Below are positions 25,418-33,759 of a stretch of DNA of 64,000 bases, in pieces. The stretch lies in contig NZ_MRCI01000001.1 of the NCBI RefSeq assembly GCF_001922575.1, forward strand, positions 372,001 through 436,000. Reading direction: 5' to 3'. The translations under genes and the position numbers were made by a program. Origin of the DNA: Neptunomonas phycophila. GTDB taxonomy: Bacteria; Pseudomonadota; Gammaproteobacteria; Pseudomonadales; Balneatricaceae. The notes under the pieces were generated by a model. That model saw only the letters and a program-made list of their open reading frames with translations, ran no database searches and was not told the DNA's origin. How positions within the stretch are numbered: the stretch's first letter is position 1; each line of letters starts with the position of its first letter.

Positions 25418-26239
25418 TTACTCAATTGAATCATCTAAGGATTTTAGATGGGTAAGGAACTGTTGGAAAATTTCCGATTGTGTTGATGTGTTTAAACGCG
25501 TGTGAATATTTTTGCGGTGAACTTTTACGGTTCCGGGGCTGATATCCAATAGTGCGGAAATAGCTTTGGATGAGTGCCCTTGTAGGATAAGTGCCGTAAT
25601 TTGCTGCTCGCGTCGTGTAAGTACGCCACTTCCAAAGCTCGTTAATGCTTGCTGTATAGCGCCTTCCGGTTTGGCATTATCGATATATAAAGACTGTTGA
25701 GTTAACCAAAATTGCTGCACAAGTGAGGCCAAAACAGGTAGCCATTGCTTTAACGCATTATGCTCTTGACGGTTAATTGATCCCAGTTGTGACTTTCGGC
25801 CTAGCGCAATCGCGCAGGTGACCTCATTATCAATTGGGATGATTAGGTTGATCTCATCCACCAGATCAAAATACTTGTAACACTTCTCATAATATTCGGT
25901 GCTATGGAAGCTATCCGGTGCAATATCACATATACGGTGCACATCGGCAGCCGGAGATTCTTTTACCAAATGGTATATTGGGTCGAAAATGTACGCTTGG
26001 TCGATATAAAAGCGCAGAGTTGGGCTATGTTCAGCAGGGCTTTTAGGGTGCAGAACCAACGGTTTAAAGTGCGTTTTATAAGTTAGCATCAAAAAAGAGT
26101 CGAATTGGCAAATACGGCCAATGAACTCTTCTAGCATTTTAGGAAAGCTGGCACTGTGAATATGGTCAATTAATCCTGCGAGTGCTTTAAGGCCATAGGC
26201 TTCAGTGTTGTGCACAGAGGTTGTTGGGTTGAGAGTCAT
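25418..26239 (-). CDS. LuxR-type helix-turn-helix regulator
   Basis: It has 273 residues from the second ATG (26239), which is spaced correctly from AAAGGAT; the first ATG at 26245 is too close. The C-terminal GerE/LuxR helix-turn-helix spans about 205-265 (LTRREQQITALILQGHSSKAISALLDIS, quoted in part). The N-terminal 190 residues have no receiver phosphorylation site and no clear homoserine-lactone-binding signature; they may be a sensory domain. It stands downstream of the spuC-like gene on the same strand, 44 bases away, so it may be co-transcribed and local to polyamine catabolism. Confidence 0.85.
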   Translation of the reverse strand: MTLNPTTSVHNTEAYGLKALAGLIDHIHSASFPKMLEEFIGRICQFDSFLMLTYKTHFKPLVLHPKSPAEHSPTLRFYIDQAYIFDPIYHLVKESPAADVHRICDIAPDSFHSTEYYEKCYKYFDLVDEINLIIPIDNEVTCAIALGRKSQLGSINRQEHNALKQWLPVLASLVQQFWLTQQSLYIDNAKPEGAIQQALTSFGSGVLTRREQQITALILQGHSSKAISALLDISPGTVKVHRKNIHTRLNTSTQSEIFQQFLTHLKSLDDSIE

Positions 26240-26283
26240 GACCATATCCTTTCAAATTTACCTTGTTAGTTATGTGAAGGCAC

Positions 26284-27678
26284 TTACGCTAAGCATCGTT
26301 GGGCGCTAGCTAATGTGAGATCAAAACACAGACGTGCTTTTTCGCATAACTCGTCTATTTGATCGTGCGTGATAACTAATGGTGGCGATAGCACCATGCG
26401 ACTGCCAACTGCTCGCATAATTAAGCCGTTTTCAAAACAGTGGTCGCGACACACCAAGCCAATATCAATATTATCTGGGTATAGAGTACGCGTCGATTTA
26501 TCTTGCACTAAGGCAATACCGGCAAGTAGTCCAACGCCCTCTATGTGCCCGACTAATGGATGATCTTTAAGTGCTTCGCGAATTCGTTGTTGAAAATAAG
26601 GGGCCGTATCAGAGTGAACATGATTGACGATGTTCTCTTGTTGCATAAGCCTGATATTGGCTAAGGCAACAGCCGCCGCTACCGGGTGCCCTGAATAGGT
26701 AAAGCCATGATTAAAGTCATCATCATGAGCTAATAATGTGGATGTAATTCGATCATTGATAGCTACGGCTGAGATTGGCATATAGCCCGATGATAGTCCT
26801 TTAGCCATGGTCATGATATCGGGTGTAAAGCCAAAGTTTTCACAGCCGAACCAGTCACCTGTTCGTCCAAAGCCGCAGATGACTTCATCGCTAGCCAGTA
26901 AGATATCGTATTTTTTACAAATACGCTGAATTTCTGGCCAGTAGGTATTAGGCGGTACGATAACTCCGCCGGCACCTTGTACTGGTTCGCCAATAAACGC
27001 CGCTACATTTTCGGCCCCTACCTCAAGTATTTTATCTTCTAGAGCACGGGCACATGCTAGCCCAAAGGCTTCTGGGGATTGCTCTTGATTGTCGGCTTCT
27101 CCGTAATAGTAAGGTTGGCGAATACGTTCAATATTTGGCACCCATGGACCGCCCTGCTTATGCATGCCTGACATTCCACCCAGGCTACTACCGGCAATGG
27201 TGCTGCCGTGGTAAGCATTTTCGCGAGCAATGATAATATTTTTGCTAGGCTTGCCCTCTAATGACCAGTAATGGCGAACAAGACGGATCAAGGTGTCTAC
27301 CGCTTCTGATCCTGAATTGGCAAAAAATACATGATTTAGGTCCGCCGGTGTTATTTCAGCAATTGCTTGGGCGAGTTTTATGACTGGCTCATGGCTGGTT
27401 TGAAAAAAAGTGTTGTAGAAGGGCAATACTTCGAGCTGCTGGTGGGCAGCATTAATGAGCTCCTTTCGTCCATAACCCATATTGACGCACCATAACCCGG
27501 CCATACCATCCAAAATCTTGTGACCTTCACTGTCCCAGAGATAAACACCTTGCGCGCGAGTGATGACGCGAGCGCCTTTGGCATTGAGGGCGTGGGTGTT
27601 TGTAAAAGGATGTAAGTGGTGGCTGGCATCTATTGCCTTTAATGAATCGTCAGTGTGAAGTGAGGCCACGGTAGTCAT
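26284..27678 (-). CDS. spuC: Putrescine-pyruvate aminotransferase, SpuC-like (class III)
   Basis: PLP-dependent transaminase that removes the amino group of putrescine to give 4-aminobutanal. It runs 464 residues from ATG 27678; the ATG at 27687 abuts the AGGA ribosome-binding site. Motifs: GMAGLWCVNMGYGRKEL near 60, FFANSGSEAVDT near 120, DEVICGFGRTG with the PLP Asp near 260, and MAKGLSSGYMP with the Schiff-base Lys near 290. The opening ASHHLHPFTN and the ending RAVGSRMVLSPPLVIT match SpuC of pseudomonads. Two GATC-centred palindromes overlap its promoter. Confidence 0.88.
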   Translation of the reverse strand: MTTVASLHTDDSLKAIDASHHLHPFTNTHALNAKGARVITRAQGVYLWDSEGHKILDGMAGLWCVNMGYGRKELINAAHQQLEVLPFYNTFFQTSHEPVIKLAQAIAEITPADLNHVFFANSGSEAVDTLIRLVRHYWSLEGKPSKNIIIARENAYHGSTIAGSSLGGMSGMHKQGGPWVPNIERIRQPYYYGEADNQEQSPEAFGLACARALEDKILEVGAENVAAFIGEPVQGAGGVIVPPNTYWPEIQRICKKYDILLASDEVICGFGRTGDWFGCENFGFTPDIMTMAKGLSSGYMPISAVAINDRITSTLLAHDDDFNHGFTYSGHPVAAAVALANIRLMQQENIVNHVHSDTAPYFQQRIREALKDHPLVGHIEGVGLLAGIALVQDKSTRTLYPDNIDIGLVCRDHCFENGLIMRAVGSRMVLSPPLVITHDQIDELCEKARLCFDLTLASAQRCLA

Positions 27679-27722
27679 AGAGTGCATCCTGAAACGAGCA
27701 TTAAATGGAATGATTCACTTAT

Positions 27723-27760
27723 TTTTGTGATCACAAAAGATAATCAATAATGTGATCACA
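27723..27760. promoter_or_regulatory. Paired GATC-centred palindromes upstream of the spuC-like gene
   Basis: TTTTGTGATCACAAAA (27723-27738) is a perfect 16-nt palindrome and TGTGATCACA (27751-27760) a second, with centres 25 bases apart. The second overlaps the -10 and spacer of a minus-strand promoter, the arrangement expected for repression. GntR/FadR-type regulators bind such short palindromes, and a GntR gene is next door. The absence of the six-base spacer argues against a CRP site. Confidence 0.75.
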
Positions 27761-27775
27761 AAAATAATAAGTCAA
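27747..27775 (-). promoter_or_regulatory. Sigma-70 promoter of the spuC-like gene
   Basis: On the minus strand TTGACT (27775-27770) and CATTAT (27752-27747) are separated by 17 bases. The -35 is near consensus. The expected transcript starts about 60 bases before the spuC ATG. The downstream palindrome (27723-27738) would lie just after the start site. Confidence 0.65.
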
Positions 27776-27836
27776 CAGCCATGTCGTTATTAGACACGTC
27801 GTATTCTGGTGTGTCGGATGATAAAAGGCTTTTAGC

Positions 27837-28550
27837 TCAACATGGATCGTTGGCTTCGTCGATAAAATGCTGCATACGCTCGGGGGTGGCTGCAAATGCT
27901 ATGCCTTCGCGAATATCAGCGGCAATAGCAACCTGTAATGCAAACGCATCGTGGTTGGCAATTGCATTCATGGCTTCCACATGCCGATCAACTTGGTAGT
28001 GATCATCAAGCTTGCTATTGGCTAGACGCATAAAAGGCCCTAATTGCAGCCATAAACTTTCTATTAACGGGAGGGTAATTTGGTGTGGGTTAGCGGTATA
28101 AATTAAGCGGTGAAAGGCTTGGTTTAGCTGGTTTATTTGGATGAGGTCGCCGTTCGCTTGAGCCTTGTCTATCCGTTGGTCTAACTGCTTGAGTGCCTGC
28201 AAACGTTCCGTGTCTATGTAAGGCAGCGCACGGGCTGCTGCATGAGATTCGATAGCGATGCGAGCTTCGTAAAGCTCGGTAAACTTTGCAGGAGTCATGT
28301 GCGGTACCATGATGCGTCGGTTTTCTCGGATATCGAGTGCATTTTCAGCAGCTAATTGTCTTAGCGCTTCTCTTATCGGCATAGGGCTGACATTAAGCAA
28401 CGATGCTAGTTCGCGGATAGTCAGCGCTCGGCCCGGTAGTATATGCCCATCCATAACTGCCGATCGTAAGGTGGCATATACCCATTGGGTAATAGTTACA
28501 CTGGGTGGGCGCTCGGTTATTGTTATCTCAATTGGTGATTTTTTATCCAT
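27837..28550 (-). CDS. GntR-family regulator (FCD/FadR-type)
   Basis: It has 237 residues: an N-terminal winged helix-turn-helix (about 22-85, with LTIRELASLLNVSPMPIREAL) and a C-terminal all-helical FCD domain (about 90-220) with a probable metal site (Asp and His residues in ARIAIES and FHRLIY regions). It is divergent from the puuA-like gene and upstream of spuC on the same strand. Palindromes centred on GATC occur in front of both neighbours and of this gene itself, so it is the best candidate to bind them. The ligand may be putrescine or a glutamylated product; that is inference. Confidence 0.88.
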   Translation of the reverse strand: MDKKSPIEITITERPPSVTITQWVYATLRSAVMDGHILPGRALTIRELASLLNVSPMPIREALRQLAAENALDIRENRRIMVPHMTPAKFTELYEARIAIESHAAARALPYIDTERLQALKQLDQRIDKAQANGDLIQINQLNQAFHRLIYTANPHQITLPLIESLWLQLGPFMRLANSKLDDHYQVDRHVEAMNAIANHDAFALQVAIAADIREGIAFAATPERMQHFIDEANDPC

Positions 28551-28667
28551 ACGTCAATCGTTTATATCCGTTAGTAAGAGGGTGTGGCTTGACGGACTTC
28601 TGGATATGTAAATTATGTGCTCTTTGTAGTAAAGCAGCAGGGTATCTAGTTGACCGTGTGTAATACT

Positions 28668-28701
28668 TATGATCATATCAGCAGTATATTTGTGATCACA
28701 A
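28668..28701. promoter_or_regulatory. Paired GATC-centred palindromes between gntR and the puuA-like gene
   Basis: TATGATCATA (28668-28677) and TTGTGATCACAA (28690-28701) are both palindromes with centres 23 bases apart. The second shares the TGTGATCACA core of the pair upstream of spuC. It lies 20 bases before a TATACT (28721-28726) that could be the -10 of the puuA-like gene, and 140 bases from the GntR start, so one site pair may control both directions. Confidence 0.7.
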
Positions 28702-28773
28702 GTATTGCCGGAATCACCTCTATACTAATTTTTTAATCGACCCTAATTTGGCTGGCAAGCAAGAGAGAAAGTA

Positions 28774-30123
28774 ATGTCTTTAAGTGCTGAGAACGAAAGA
28801 GAGTTTGATCTGTTTATCACGGATCTAAATGGTAATCTCAGAGGTAAACGTATCCCTGTTAATAGCTTGGATAAGGTAATGGATGAGGGTGTGAAGTTAC
28901 CGCGTTCAGTGTTGGGGTTCGATTTTTGGGGGGATGACGTACTCGATAATGGCCTCGTTTTTGAAACCGGCGATAGCGATGGTGTGTGTATGCCTGTCCA
29001 TGATGAGGTGGTAGAGGTGCCATGGGCAGAAGTACCTCGTGGTCAGGTTATGGCGATGATGTTTAATCCTGACGGTACCCCTTTTAGTGCCGATCCACGC
29101 CAAGTATTGAGCGGTGTTGTGGCTCGTTTTAAAGCGTTGGGATTGACCCCGGTGGTAGCGACTGAATTAGAATTTTATTTGATGGACGGTCAGTCAGAAG
29201 AAACGCAACGCCCACGGCCACCAGTGTTGGTGGAAGGGCATGGTCGTCGTCTCAAAGCAACTGATTGTTATTCGATTGATGAAATGGATTGCTTATCCGC
29301 ATTTTTCACCGAAGTGCGTGAAGCTTGTGATATTCAGGGTGTACCCGCTGATACGATTATTTCTGAGCTAGGCCCCGGGCAGTTCGAAATTAACCTTAAC
29401 CATGTTGCCAATCCGATGCTAGCGGGTGATCAAGCCGTTATGTTTAAGCGACTGATTAAAGGTATTGCGCGCAAACAGGGGTATTCCGCTACGTTTATGG
29501 CCAAGCCATATGCCAAGAAAAGCGGTAACGGCATGCATGTTCACTTTAGCTTGCTGGACGAAAACGGGAATAACGTATTTGATAATGGGGGCGATGAAGG
29601 CACTGATGTGATGCGTCATGCCGTTGGGGGGTTAATGCAAACGATGAGCAACAGTATGTTGACGTTTGCACCTCATATGAATTCGTACCGCCGCTTTATG
29701 TCCGGGGCTCATGCGCCAACCTTTGCCAGCTGGGGATATGAAAACCGCACGGTTGCCTTGCGTATTCCTGAAAGCCCTCCTGTCGCTAGACGCATCGAGC
29801 ATCGGGTGTCTGGAGCTGATGCTAACCCATATTTAGTGTTAGCCAGTATTCTAGCTGGGGCCTTATACGGTATAGAGAACAAAATAGAGCCGCCAGCTCC
29901 TATTACGGGTGATGCATACACTGATGACAGCGCAGACCGTACCCAAACGCTTCCTAATAAATGGGATGATGCAACGGATCGATTTTCTCAAAGCGATGTT
30001 TTAAAAGAATACTTAGGTGAGACATTTGTGCGTGTTTATACCGCTGCCAAGCGTCAAGAGCAGCGTAAACTGCATGAGCAGATCTCGGATATCGAATACG
30101 AAGCCTATCTGGGCTTATTGTAA
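28774..30123 (+). CDS. puuA: Gamma-glutamylputrescine synthetase, PuuA/SpuI-like glutamine synthetase family
   Basis: ATP-dependent ligase joining glutamate to putrescine (or another polyamine), the first step of the gamma-glutamylated route. It has 449 residues, with a beta-grasp N-domain and a C-terminal catalytic domain. Motifs include ELEFYLM near 130, ELGPGQFEINL near 195, KPYAKKSGNGMHVHFSLLD near 245 and RIPESPPVARRIEHRVSGADANPYL (quoted in part: the Arg-rich active-site loop) near 330. The DFDLFITDLNGNLRGKRIP-like opening is typical of PuuA rather than GlnA. Context with puuB- and puuC-like genes supports polyamine specificity. Confidence 0.87.
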   Translation: MSLSAENEREFDLFITDLNGNLRGKRIPVNSLDKVMDEGVKLPRSVLGFDFWGDDVLDNGLVFETGDSDGVCMPVHDEVVEVPWAEVPRGQVMAMMFNPDGTPFSADPRQVLSGVVARFKALGLTPVVATELEFYLMDGQSEETQRPRPPVLVEGHGRRLKATDCYSIDEMDCLSAFFTEVREACDIQGVPADTIISELGPGQFEINLNHVANPMLAGDQAVMFKRLIKGIARKQGYSATFMAKPYAKKSGNGMHVHFSLLDENGNNVFDNGGDEGTDVMRHAVGGLMQTMSNSMLTFAPHMNSYRRFMSGAHAPTFASWGYENRTVALRIPESPPVARRIEHRVSGADANPYLVLASILAGALYGIENKIEPPAPITGDAYTDDSADRTQTLPNKWDDATDRFSQSDVLKEYLGETFVRVYTAAKRQEQRKLHEQISDIEYEAYLGLL

Positions 30124-30161
30124 CGGTTGTTACGTTAGGTAAAGCGTTAATGCTATTACCT

Positions 30162-30181
30162 CGGGGGTATAGGAACCCCCG
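30162..30181 (+). terminator. Stem-loop after the puuA-like gene
   Basis: CGGGGGT (30162-30168) and ACCCCCG (30175-30181) pair perfectly with an ATAGGA loop. It begins 39 bases after the puuA stop. There is no T run, so it may act with Rho or stabilise the message. Confidence 0.5.
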
Positions 30182-30218
30182 CCTTGGTTACCTTAAATTA
30201 GTCATATTGCTCCTTAAA

Positions 30219-30263
30219 TAAAGCAGGTTTACACAATACCCGTCTAAACGGGAGTCTGCTTTA
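30219..30263 (+). promoter_or_regulatory. Two-tier RNA hairpin enclosing a ribosome-binding site
   Basis: TAAAGCAG (30219-30226) pairs with CTGCTTTA (30256-30263), and inside it CCCGT (30239-30243) pairs with ACGGG (30248-30252) around CTAA. The inner stem covers GGGAG (30250-30254), a ribosome-binding site for the ORF at 30263, and the outer stem ends on that ORF's ATG. This would hide translation initiation unless the fold is opened. No known riboswitch family is recognised. Confidence 0.45.
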
Positions 30264-30319
30264 TGTATCGCTACAACGCGTTGTTAGACCAGCCAAATAG
30301 AGCAGGCATCAACGTTTAA
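30263..30319 (+). CDS. Possible 18-codon leader peptide upstream of the polyamine-binding protein
   Basis: ATG 30263 follows GGGAG by eight bases and encodes MYRYNALLDQPNRAGINV before TAA. The ribosome-binding site and start are enclosed in the RNA fold at 30219-30263, and the ORF itself contains a 12-nt palindrome, ACAACGCGTTGT (30273-30284). Leader peptides regulate several polyamine genes, but no known one is matched here. With only 18 codons, coding status is uncertain. Confidence 0.3.
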   Translation: MYRYNALLDQPNRAGINV

Positions 30320-30339
30320 TAATAAAAACGATAAATAAA

Positions 30340-30365
30340 AACTCCACAAATATATTTGTGGAGTT
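30340..30365. repeat. Perfect 26-nt palindrome upstream of the polyamine-binding protein gene
   Basis: The arms AACTCCACAAATA and TATTTGTGGAGTT are exact complements with no spacer. Read on the minus strand it is followed by TTTTTATTTAT, so it looks like an intrinsic terminator for antisense transcription; read on the plus strand it has no T run. It could instead be an operator. It lies 84 bases before the ATG at 30449. Confidence 0.75.
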
Positions 30366-30448
30366 ATGGGCTTGCCATTGCCTGAAGTTAGCGAAATTTA
30401 TCCATTACATGCGGTTGTGATGGTTCGAAAAATAAACTGGAGATCGAT

Positions 30449-31543
30449 ATGTTACGTCATAAAAATTTACAATTAGCCGCTGCTTTAGCGGCGGTTCTTT
30501 CGACAAACGTGATGGCGCAGGAGCAAGTACTGAACGTTTATAACTGGTCGGATTATATAGAGCCGGATGCGATTGCCGCTTTTGAGAAAGAAACGGGCAT
30601 CAAGGTTAATTACGATGTTTATGATTCAAACGAAGTTTTGGAAGCAAAGCTCATGTCTGGTGGCTCTGGCTATGATCTAGTCGTGCCTACTGGGGCTTTT
30701 TTAGAACGACAAGTCCAAGCGGGTATTTACAGCGAAATTGATAAGACAAAGCTCAGTAACTACAAAAACTTAGATCAAGAGTTTATTGAAAAGGTGGCCC
30801 AGCACGACGCGGGCAATGTGCACAACGTCCCCTATGCATGGGGGACAATTGGTCTGGGGTATAACAAAGCACAGGTGAAAGAGCGCTTAGGCGATCAACC
30901 TATTAATAGCCTAGATCTTATTTTTAATCCTGATATATCAGCTAAGCTAGCAGATTGCGGTATTGCCGTGTTGGACTCGCCTGCCGAAGTGGTGTCAATT
31001 GTTCTGAACTATTTAGGTCTTGATCCGAACTCTGAAAGCAAGGCGGATTTGAAAAAAGCCTCTGAACTAATGGCGTCTGTACGTTCAAATATTCGTTATT
31101 TCCACTCCAGCAAATATATATCCGACTTGGCCAACGGCGATGTATGCGTGGCCTTAGGTTATAACGGTGATATTTTGCAATCTGAGAGTCGAGCCGATGA
31201 GGCAGGGCAGGGAGTAGAAGTTGGATATGAGATTCCAAAAGAGGGCACCATGGTGTGGTTTGATTTGATGGCTATTCCTAAGGATGCACCTCATATAGAG
31301 GCAGCGTATCAGTTTATTGATTATGTTCTGCGTCCGGAGGTAGCTGCTGGGATTTCTAACTTTGTTTACTATGCTGTTGCCAATAAAGCGGCAGAACCTT
31401 TGCTGAATGAGGACATTATTTCAAATCCTGGGATTTACCCAGATGAAGCCACTAAAGCAAAACTATTCACACAAAAAGCCCACACCGCTAAATTTGATCG
31501 GCAGTTAACTCGTGCATGGACAGGTATTAAAACAGGCCGCTAA
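30449..31543 (+). CDS. potF: Polyamine ABC transporter substrate-binding protein (PotF/SpuD-like)
   Basis: Periplasmic protein that binds putrescine or spermidine for the PotGHI transporter. It has 364 residues with a signal peptide cleaved after about residue 23 (NVMA-QEQ). The polyamine-site opening VYNWSDYIEPDAI at about 28-40 and YDSNEVLEAKLMSGGSGYDLVVP near 55-78 are close to PotF and SpuD. Other box residues are in ALGYNGDILQ near 238 and WFDLMAIPKDA near 270. GGAG stands nine bases before the ATG. The gene has its own long leader (about 325 bases) with several structures. Confidence 0.9.
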   Translation: MLRHKNLQLAAALAAVLSTNVMAQEQVLNVYNWSDYIEPDAIAAFEKETGIKVNYDVYDSNEVLEAKLMSGGSGYDLVVPTGAFLERQVQAGIYSEIDKTKLSNYKNLDQEFIEKVAQHDAGNVHNVPYAWGTIGLGYNKAQVKERLGDQPINSLDLIFNPDISAKLADCGIAVLDSPAEVVSIVLNYLGLDPNSESKADLKKASELMASVRSNIRYFHSSKYISDLANGDVCVALGYNGDILQSESRADEAGQGVEVGYEIPKEGTMVWFDLMAIPKDAPHIEAAYQFIDYVLRPEVAAGISNFVYYAVANKAAEPLLNEDIISNPGIYPDEATKAKLFTQKAHTAKFDRQLTRAWTGIKTGR

Positions 31544-31563
31544 GCAGTCTTGAATTGATGCGT

Positions 31564-31580
31564 GCGGGGCTAAGCCTCGC
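31564..31580 (+). terminator. Intercistronic hairpin after potF
   Basis: GCGGGGC (31564-31570) and GCCTCGC (31574-31580) pair with one G-T wobble around TAA. With no T run, it probably stabilises the binding-protein message or partly attenuates transcription into potG, giving excess binding protein. Confidence 0.5.
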
Positions 31581-31607
31581 TTATAAACCTGTTATGGAGT
31601 TTATGTT

Positions 31608-32792
31608 ATGAGTACTTTAGTTGCTAATCACAATGAGAGCGCTGGTTCTGCCCCCGGAGGGAGCCTCCCTCTTCATGAGGTACCTATTTGGCAGCAGCCG
31701 GATGCCGAACCTTTTGTACGTATAGAGCAAATTACTAAACAATTTGATGGCTTTACGGCTGTAGATCAAGTGTCTCTCGATATCTACAAGAATGAGCTGT
31801 TTTGCTTGTTGGGTGGGTCAGGGTCAGGGAAAAGCACGTTGCTGCGTATGCTGGCGGGATTTGAACAGCCGACTCATGGACGTGTTGTCATTGACGGTGT
31901 TGATATGACAGATGTGCCTCCGTGGGCTCGGCCTGTGAATATGATGTTTCAGTCGTATGCTTTATTCCCTCATTTATCGGTCGAAAGCAACATTGCATTT
32001 GGTCTCAAGCGGGAAGGGGCCAGTTATAATGATATCAAACGTCGTGTGGCCGCTATGCTTGATCTTGTGCAGTTGGGGCATTTAGGTAAACGTAAGCCCC
32101 ATCAATTGTCGGGAGGACAACGTCAGCGTGTTGCCCTAGCTCGATCTTTAATTAAGCGACCAAAGTTGCTGTTGCTCGATGAACCGCTGGGTGCTTTAGA
32201 CAAGAAGTTACGTGAAGAAACACAGTTTGAGCTAGTCCGCATACAAGAGGAGCTAGGTGTTACCTTTGTTGTAGTAACACATGATCAAGAAGAGGCTATG
32301 ACACTGGCTTCGCGCATTGGCGTGATGAACCAGGGAAAAATAGTGCAAACTGCGGAACCACATGAAGTATACGAGTACCCCAATAGCCGTTTTGTTGCTG
32401 AATTTGTCGGCTCGGTAAATCTGTTTGAAGGGCGTATTTGTGATGATCAGGTTGATAGCGTTAGTCTCTACAATAAAGCATTAGACATGACCTTCTTTGT
32501 AAATCACGGGATTAGTTGTGCGCCTAATCAGAAAATGACCTTGGCTTTACGGCCGGAAAAAATATTGCTTAGCCGAGAGGCTGTTACTGAAAAAATTAAT
32601 ACGGTGTCAGGCACTATTGAAGATATTGCGTATATGGGAAGTTTGAGTATTTTCCGGGTGCGCTTACCCAATGGTCAAGAAGTGCGCGTGACTCAGCCAA
32701 ACTCCTCACGCGAAATGGGCGGGCGCTGGCGCACAGGCGAGCCTGTTAGTCTGCGCTGGGGTGAAAACAGTGCAGTGGTGCTAACATCATGA
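31608..32792 (+). CDS. potG: Polyamine ABC transporter ATP-binding protein (PotG-like)
   Basis: ATPase subunit of the polyamine importer. It has 394 residues. Walker A is GGSGSGKST near residue 70, the signature LSGGQRQRVALARSL near 168, Walker B LLLLDEPLGALD near 188 and the switch His in VVVTHDQEEAMTL near 222. A C-terminal TOBE domain (about 310-390) follows. The N-terminal extension of about 38 residues before the core is also seen in PotG. The stop overlaps the potH start (ATGA). Confidence 0.92.
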   Translation: MSTLVANHNESAGSAPGGSLPLHEVPIWQQPDAEPFVRIEQITKQFDGFTAVDQVSLDIYKNELFCLLGGSGSGKSTLLRMLAGFEQPTHGRVVIDGVDMTDVPPWARPVNMMFQSYALFPHLSVESNIAFGLKREGASYNDIKRRVAAMLDLVQLGHLGKRKPHQLSGGQRQRVALARSLIKRPKLLLLDEPLGALDKKLREETQFELVRIQEELGVTFVVVTHDQEEAMTLASRIGVMNQGKIVQTAEPHEVYEYPNSRFVAEFVGSVNLFEGRICDDQVDSVSLYNKALDMTFFVNHGISCAPNQKMTLALRPEKILLSREAVTEKINTVSGTIEDIAYMGSLSIFRVRLPNGQEVRVTQPNSSREMGGRWRTGEPVSLRWGENSAVVLTS

Positions 32793-33757
32793 AGCTGAGT
32801 GAGCGCTATATCGTCTTTAGTCGTCTTGTTGAATGGGTTGCTTGTCGTTTGCACGCTTCTAAAATAGTTCGTTTACCCAACATGCAGTTGGGACGATTCT
32901 TTGTTTTAGGTGTGCCAACATTCTGGTTGGGCTTGTTCTTTTTTATTCCCTTTCTAGTTGTCTTTAAAATATCCTTGTCTGAGTCGGCCATCGCTATTCC
33001 TCCGTATACGTCAATACTGACATGGGATTGGGAAGAGGCTTTCTTTGATATACATATAAATTTGGGCAACTATCTATATATATTTGAAGATCAATTTTAT
33101 ATTGATGCCTACTTAAGCTCGGCTAAAATTGCTGCTATATCAACATTGTTGACTTTGATTATTGGCTTTCCGATGGCCTACGTTATCGCTCGAAGTACTG
33201 GTGCAAAGCGGGTGCTCTTGCTAGCGTTGGTTATCTTGCCTTTTTGGACCTCTTTTTTATTACGCGTCTATGCGTGGATGGGGTTATTAAAGCAGAATGG
33301 TTTGATCAACGAAGTGCTGTTGAGTCTAGGGATAGTCGACCAGCCGTTAATGATGCTTGAAACTGATTTTGCAGTGTATATTGGTATTGTTTACACCTAC
33401 CTACCTTTTATGGTTTTGCCGCTGTATACCGCCTTGGAAAAAATGGACTTAACTTTGCTTGAGGCCTCGCAAGATTTAGGCGCAAAACCCTACCAAGGCT
33501 TTTTTCTTGTCACCGTTCCTCAAGCGCTACCTGGGGTAATAGCTGGTTGTTTATTGGTATTTATTCCTGCAGTGGGCGAGTTTGTCATTCCTGCACTTCT
33601 GGGAAGCTCGGAGACACTCATGATTGGGCGTGTGTTATGGGATGAGTTCTTTTTGAATCGAGATTGGCCGATGGCATCGGCGGTCGCCATTGTTATGTTG
33701 GTGTTATTGGTGCTTCCCATAATGCTGTTTCGAAACGGCCAGCGAGCGGAGGGGTAA
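32789..33757 (+). CDS. potH: Polyamine ABC transporter permease (PotH-like)
   Basis: Inner-membrane permease with six predicted membrane segments after a cytoplasmic N-terminus of about 35 residues. It has 322 residues. The EAA loop is visible in EASQDLGAKPYQGFFLVTVPQALPG (part), about residues 225-245. The start overlaps potG by four bases, and the stop overlaps the potI start region, so the three genes are coupled. Confidence 0.91.
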   Translation: MKLSERYIVFSRLVEWVACRLHASKIVRLPNMQLGRFFVLGVPTFWLGLFFFIPFLVVFKISLSESAIAIPPYTSILTWDWEEAFFDIHINLGNYLYIFEDQFYIDAYLSSAKIAAISTLLTLIIGFPMAYVIARSTGAKRVLLLALVILPFWTSFLLRVYAWMGLLKQNGLINEVLLSLGIVDQPLMMLETDFAVYIGIVYTYLPFMVLPLYTALEKMDLTLLEASQDLGAKPYQGFFLVTVPQALPGVIAGCLLVFIPAVGEFVIPALLGSSETLMIGRVLWDEFFLNRDWPMASAVAIVMLVLLVLPIMLFRNGQRAEG

Positions 33758-33759
33758 TG

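Noticed and set aside
27751-27760. TGTGATCACA as a CRP binding site
   Set aside because: A CRP site needs six bases between TGTGA and TCACA; here the halves are joined directly, so a GntR-type operator fits better.
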